Shown piece by piece: positions 59,128 to 64,000 of a stretch of DNA of 64,000 bases; positions within the stretch are counted from its first letter, which is position 1; every line of letters starts with the position of its first letter. The stretch comes from Arabidopsis thaliana (Eukaryota; Streptophyta; Magnoliopsida; Brassicales; Brassicaceae). The stretch spans positions 23,009,261 to 23,073,260 of the forward strand of contig NC_003074.8 in assembly GCF_000001735.4 (NCBI RefSeq). The letters run 5' to 3'. The notes beneath the pieces were generated by a model. That model saw only the letters and a list, made by a program, of their open reading frames with translations. It did no database searches and was not told the origin of the DNA. Both the position numbers and the translations under genes were made by a program.

Positions 59128-60367
59128 GTATGACAACAAATTTTCAAATTTTGCCAATTGCAACTTCCAAACAATCTTTCTTGATATAATTAATAATTTA
59201 AAAAGGTAGCCTAAACCTGCAATTTATCAGCTTACATAAAATCCATGTAAGTTTATATTTTTTTTTTTGGGGTCAAATTATTTGAGATTTTTTTATTATT
59301 GCATTTTATTAGTTACAATCTTAGAAGATATGTAGCGATTTAATAACTATTTTTACCTTAGGTTTAATTTTAACCCTTTGTCTCTTCTAACCATTAATTA
59401 CGACAAAAATAATTTTATTAACCACTAATTATTGTTATTTTTTTAATCTAATCCAAAAAGATACAAGATGTTTGACTCAATTCAAACGTTATGTTTAATA
59501 CTGCTTCCAAACAGCTTGAAGACGGAACGAATCTCAAATGTTAATTAACAAACATACATGAGAGTATCATAATAGACAATAATAGTCCACACGTCATTGT
59601 TTTTCATAAAAGTAAAAATCATTTATTAGAGGTTAGGTTAGAATTTGAATTTGTTTTACTCCTTCATTTTCGTTTTTGGGCTTTAGAGGAAACCACAAGA
59701 ATAAAATAAAAACCAAAAAGAAAACGTTAAAAGTTTAAAATAGCAAGCGACATTGACACTTGACAGTGTATTATATATTTTCAACGCTGCAGGGTAATCA
59801 TGAAATACAAGTGGTGAATATCTTTTTTACAATTATCATATATATAAGCTCAAGTTATCTTTTTCCTTAATTAAATATATACTGATCCATCCCATATCCT
59901 TTTCGATCCATGCATACATTATGTAACATAACATTAGTTTGGCTTTTTCCACATCAATATACCCTTTTGAATCCACCTAATTATGCTTCTCTGTTGAAGG
60001 GACAATCAATCAGAAATTAATAAGGTTTACCGACTTTGGCTCCATATGGAGAAAAAAACATTAAACCCTAGCTAGAACGTATCATTGCTCTCAAAATATT
60101 GTACATTGTTCGAGTTTGGATATATCAAACGGTTCAATAAGATTAATTAGTGTTTTCATCCTAGATCATCAAACGGGTTACTATAAAATAAAGGAATAGT
60201 ATATCTCAATTAAACAAGTATGATTCCTCTCGTTAGAAAAAATACCCATCAAAAATCAAATACATGTGTCATCTTGAACATCATCACCCTTAATGATATG
60301 AGAGGTAAGGATCCTGACAATTAGAAAAAATAAACCTAGCTAGCTAGCTACATAATTATGCGATTAA

Positions 60368-61374
60368 CTAATACTCTTCCTTAATGATATGAGAGGGAAC
60401 AACATCCTGAAGAAGGCCATGATCTTTGACTAAACCAGCTCCATCCAGCAGATCCCGAGTTCGACTCTTCTTCACAACATGATCGTCATCATCATCATGA
60501 TTAATTCCTTTTTCTTGCCTGTTAATGTACTCGGTTCCAAAAGAAGACGGCGCTTGTTGTTGTTGGTTGTTGTAATCTAAAAGCTGAGGAGGGAGTGTAG
60601 GGAGGCCAATGTGGGCCCTAGAAGCTGAGCCATTGGATGGAGAGCTGCCTTCTTTGGGCATGATGAGTAGTGGACGAGGATGAGTATGTTGACCTTCGTA
60701 AGTGGTGATTACACTGCTTGGATCACTGAATGATCTCTCTACTCTCTTCTTCACGTCACACCAAGTTGTTGTGCAACGGTAATAATTTCTTGCAAAGGGA
60801 AAAAAACACAACCCCTTAAAAATTTGTAAACCTCATAATTTTTTTAATCTATCCCAAAGGAAATATATGAGTGTTAATTACCTTGGAAAAGGGCTGTCTT
60901 TGACAGGTTTTTGACCGTATTTTCTCCACTTATAACCATCATCTAGATGAAGAACCTCACTCCTCGTGATGAATGACACTTTTGGCACCTTCTTCTTCGT
61001 CTGCTTTCTACTCATTTTAGTGAATTTAAACCTATATAATCCCAATTTTCAGCAAGCATATATAGTTGCTACAATTTGGTTTGCAAAACGAAAACAAAAG
61101 CTCAAACTCACCGCTTCTTTGTCTTATGCTGCTGTTCTTCTCCATCTTCTTCTTCTTCGTCATCTCCATTCACAGCTTCGCTCGAGGACGAGTTAGGTGT
61201 GGTCGGAAAATGCATCAACGGCGTATGGGTGGGTGTATGACGATGAACACCCAGTAAATCCATGAACCCTACCGGATACCTCTCCGCCGATAAATCGTGG
61301 AAATCAGACAAGAGTGGGTAAACCCTTGTTTGCCCTAAATCGTAAAACGGCATCCCAACACCAACATTTTCCAT
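60368..61374 (-). CDS. WRKY68: WRKY transcription factor, group IIc
   Basis: Three exons, 61112-61374, 60882-61031 and 60368-60788, give 277 residues. The first exon encodes an N-terminal region ending in an acidic stretch ([14 protein letters not shown]). The second carries [20 protein letters not shown], with the invariant WRKYGQK. The third has the C2H2-type zinc finger, C-X4-C in CTTTWC and HTH at the end. The intron inside the WRKY domain (after SPFPR) is at the position shared by group IIc. It binds W-boxes in the nucleus. The C-terminus ends IKEEY. The ATG at 61374 is the first in frame. To my knowledge its duplicate is WRKY23. Confidence 0.95.
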
Positions 61375-61819
61375 TATCAAAACACAGAGAAAGAGATCAA
61401 AGAGATTTTATGGTTAGAGAAAAAGAGAGAGAGTGAGGAATGAAACATGGATGCCTGCTAAATAAATGCCTTGAATTGGTGACCGGCTATTGTACGTGGC
61501 TTAATGTGTTTAAACAGTAATTAATCTGCGTGTCGTTTGGACAAGATACGTTTTCGTGTGTTTTATTTTTGACCGCTTCAGTAGTTAACCGGTATGACCA
61601 AGATATATGCTTTTGAATTATAATTGTAAAATCCTCAGCGTTGGATCATGTGCAGCCCAATACTTCAAGTCATTCCACTATACTGTACCTTCTTTAAATA
61701 CAAAACATTTTTTTTTCTCTTCCTCTTTAAGTCAAGAGCTTTTCTTTCTACTTGTACTTGTGAAGTTAAAAACTCAAAAGCTTTTGAGATTTATTTAATC
61801 ATAGAAGGTTGAAACAACA
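61375..61819. other. Intergenic: WRKY68 promoter and F-box 3' flank
   Basis: WRKY68 leader with a GA-rich stretch near 61420-61440, then promoter sequence. No other gene seen. Confidence 0.45.
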
Positions 61820-62965
61820 TCAAACCAACAAATTTGATGGAGAAATCATAGTCGGCGAATACCAAATCACCGTTCTTATACTATCAAACGAAACTTGATT
61901 TTGGTCCTCTCCAATCCTTCGAAAGTGAGCAGCCCTTAGACCAAGCATCCAACATTTTGCATCTAATCGATCGATATTAAGAATATTAAAAGAAAACAAA
62001 TGCTCCCATTTTTGAGTAGAATCTTGTAAACTCCAAACGTCTAATTCTGAACATTGTCTGTGTAGCACATCTGATAAGCACAAACGCTCATTTAGGCTCC
62101 ACATTTGCACTCCACGAGTGTAACGGGTGTAACATTCCGGTATTGATACCCATCGAAAATTTTGTGTGTGTAGATCACAAGCTAATATCTGTGAAGGTAA
62201 TTCTGAAAATATTCGATATTTCCAAGAAGTAAATGTTGTCCACCAAAAGAGTGATCCGTTTGCGTAAACCGGTGTTTGTTCATTGCAAATTTCGTGCTCA
62301 TCTAAAACGTACCAACCGGCGTCTCGTTGCTTTCCATTATCAAGAGATATAGCTTTGATATTGAAACCATCAAAATATCCATGAGGATGATTTTTTTCTG
62401 AGTACATCAAAATCACCTTGTATGATTTTGTAATAATGTCTTTTCCAAATCCAACGCAAAATGGCCTTATGGTCACAAATTCTCCTTCAAATGAACAAAA
62501 ATACATATATTAGAAAAATTGTCAAATATCCACTCTCCCGTCGTTGGATTGATTAAGTAAAGGTACTTAAAATCGTAGGTCCCAACCAAGACCAATCCGT
62601 CGCAAGACCCCAAGACTTGGATAGTTTCGTGTCGAGATTGGTTGATTGGATTATCAGGAAAAGTATAAGAACTAGAAGAAGAAAGACATATTTGTCCGTT
62701 ATTGTCATGATCTCTTTTAAAAGTTTTCAAAAGCAAAGTTGTTGAGTCAGAATTTGATGACAGTTGATGAACAACAAGAAGTTTCGTGTTCGGGGTTTGT
62801 AATCCCCATCGAACGAGACGTTTGTGGGATAAATAGGTTGATTCGATCATCAATCTCCATTGTTTCGACACGGCCTTGAACTTAGCTTGGAAGATATTGA
62901 AAGATCTCTTCTAAAATATCATTTGATGTAATGATAGTCTCACGATTATTTTTGTCTTTCTCCAT
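61820..62965 (-). pseudogene. F-box/FBA gene with two frame breaks
   Basis: From an ATG at 62965 the first frame gives MEKDKNNRETIITSNDILEE and IFQYLPS, half an F-box, then a stop. The second half (KFKAVSKQWRLMIESTY) resumes in another frame and runs through the FBA lead-in (VLGSCDGLVLVGTYDF, INPTTGEW) to 62473. A second shift leads into the frame 61820-62506 with the FBA core (FCVGFGKDIITKSYKVILMY, GWYVLDEHEICNEQTPVYAN) and a full-length C-terminus. The parts add to a normal F-box/FBA protein, so the breaks are recent or the locus encodes a shortened protein. Plant F-box/FBA genes are numerous and often decay. Confidence 0.8.
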
Positions 62966-63759
62966 TCTTTTGCAACGAGATAGTTCCCAGTTGAGAGTTC
63001 TATATCATCAATATTATATACTTAAGAAAAAAAAAATATGTATCTAATGATCTAATCATCAGTTTTCAACTACTGGAGATTGAAAATTAATGACTTTGAA
63101 AAAAGTATAAAATTAATTTATGTAAAATTATGAAATATATAAATAAATCAGCTATATATAATCTTTATCTTTAATAAATACCAAATACAAAATAAAAAAG
63201 AAAATGTTAAAGATAAGGATTAAATATTTTGCTCTCACATAATTTTTTTTTAAGTACTAATACTTTGATTTATTTGTTAACAGTTTTTAATTGAAATTAA
63301 TGTTTTAAATTTTCATCTATAAAAAAATCTAAGAGAAACCTTTTGATATCTAACAATTGTTTCTGTTATGATATTTGTTGTAACTAAATAAGATACAACA
63401 TATATATATATATATAGTAGTGTAAGTGGAGATTTGTTGATAATTTAGTTAATAGAAAAAAATAAATAGGAATTCTCTCAGATGTATTTGAATTTTGTAC
63501 CAACTGTATCATTAAAAATTAAATCTAAAAAGTAATGGTAAAAACTGATAACAGCGTTTTTGGAAATAGTCATGGAGAAAAAGATTCTAACACAATTCAC
63601 ATTTAAAAAAGAAGACTAAATTGACCGTTAAGAGTGTTTCTCTAAACTTTAAAATGGATTAGAGGAGTTTCTGAGTTCTGCAATGTTTTGAATAAATTCC
63701 CTCTAACGATACTATATAACAAAAAACAAAAAAAAGAAGACCGAAGATGAATAAATTCT
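62966..63759. other. Intergenic: AT-rich
   Basis: Upstream flank of the broken F-box gene and 3' UTR of the NOMO-like gene. A TA microsatellite lies at 63401-63417. Nothing else seen. Confidence 0.45.
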
Positions 63760-64000
63760 TCAGAACGTCTTCTTTCTAGCAACAGCTTTTCGAGGTTCTC
63801 TCTTGGCAGATGTAGTGAACCCGGGAGACGAAATTCCAACCGTGGCTTGGTAGATGTCTTTCAACCTTTTTTTTATAAGCATGTGGATTACTAGTTGTGG
63901 AAATGTTCCAAATTACAAATGTTACAGTTTGGTAATAAATTATTACCTGGGGATGCTGAGGAATAGAGCAATTGCCGAAACTCCAATAACCAGTGGCAAT
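63760..64000 (-). CDS. C-terminal end of a NOMO-like (carbohydrate-binding-fold) ER membrane protein
   Basis: Only the last two exons are in the window: 63947-64000 (cut by the window edge) and 63760-63865. They encode a final transmembrane helix (LPLVIGVSAIALFLSIPR) and a short basic cytosolic tail (LKDIYQATVGISSPGFTTSA, then KREPRKAVARKKTF). Gene order points to AT3G62360, homologue of animal nodal modulator (NOMO/pM5), a large ER protein of repeated beta-sandwich domains. The basic end fits an ER-resident type I protein. Identification rests on this short segment and on position. Confidence 0.7.

Larger units (their letters stand above)
57986..60367. other. Intergenic, gene-poor
   Basis: Apart from the open stretch and microsatellite listed, AT-rich sequence with no recognisable gene. 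The end near 60367 is the 3' flank of WRKY68, with a GCTA microsatellite near 60335-60350. Confidence 0.45.

Overview
The window is plant nuclear DNA. It has AT-rich intergenic sequence, short GT-AG introns, TATA boxes, telo-box/site II promoter elements, two nuclear tRNA genes, and plant-specific families (BAHD, PMEI, WRKY group IIc, PTI1-like kinase, Agenet/DUF724, BOR borate exporter). From the order and identity of the proteins I recognise Arabidopsis thaliana, lower arm of chromosome 3, roughly loci AT3G62150 to AT3G62360. Locus names and symbols come from memory, not from a search. Exon ends were placed by hand from GT/AG sites, reading frame and family homology. For nearly every intact gene the summed exons give an open frame of the expected length.

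Layout. 1-11 kb (all minus strand): ABCB21 auxin transporter (C-terminus cut by the window edge), a BAHD acyltransferase, the pollen pectin methylesterase VGDH2 and a PMEI-like protein. 11.9-13.4 kb: a small membrane-anchored J-protein (plus). 14-19 kb: a tandem pair of NYN-domain nuclease-like genes; the second (EDA32) is shortened and ends in a hydrophobic tail, with a scrap of a kinase gene next to its stop codon. 20-24 kb: a PTI1-like kinase divergent from the F-box gene DAF1. 24-31 kb: a ZNF598/Hel2-like RING zinc-finger protein, tRNA-Ala(UGC), UBQ5 and the phosphatase PP2C49. 33-36 kb: the boron exporter BOR2, with upstream AUGs in its probable leader. 37-40 kb: a gene-poor stretch. 40-48 kb: a GDSL hydrolase, tRNA-Phe(GAA), the small GTPase ARFA1E and the Agenet protein DUF7. 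48-51 kb: a Prp43/DHX15-type DEAH helicase. 51.7-54 kb: a rearranged patch with an exact 119-bp tandem repeat, a 48-bp tandem repeat, a stray copy of the 3' end of a neighbouring gene and a frame-broken DEDD exonuclease-like gene. 54-56 kb: a CCHC zinc-knuckle RNA-binding protein. 57-63 kb: WRKY68 between two broken F-box genes. The right edge holds the last two exons of a NOMO-like protein.

The genes are independent housekeeping, signalling and reproductive genes, not an operon or a single pathway. Three links stand out. A PME and a PMEI-like gene lie side by side. DAF1 has MYB-type sites just upstream of its TATA box. The block as a whole (ABCB, PME, PMEI, kinase, zinc finger, ubiquitin, BOR, ARF, DUF, DEAH, WRKY) mirrors, to my knowledge, the duplicated block around AT2G47000-AT2G47260. 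I found no CRISPR, no phage and no intact transposon, and no convincing undescribed multi-gene system. The most unusual material is the 17.5 kb kinase scrap beside EDA32, the 51.7-54 kb rearranged patch, and the uORF cluster (including AUG-stop) in front of BOR2.
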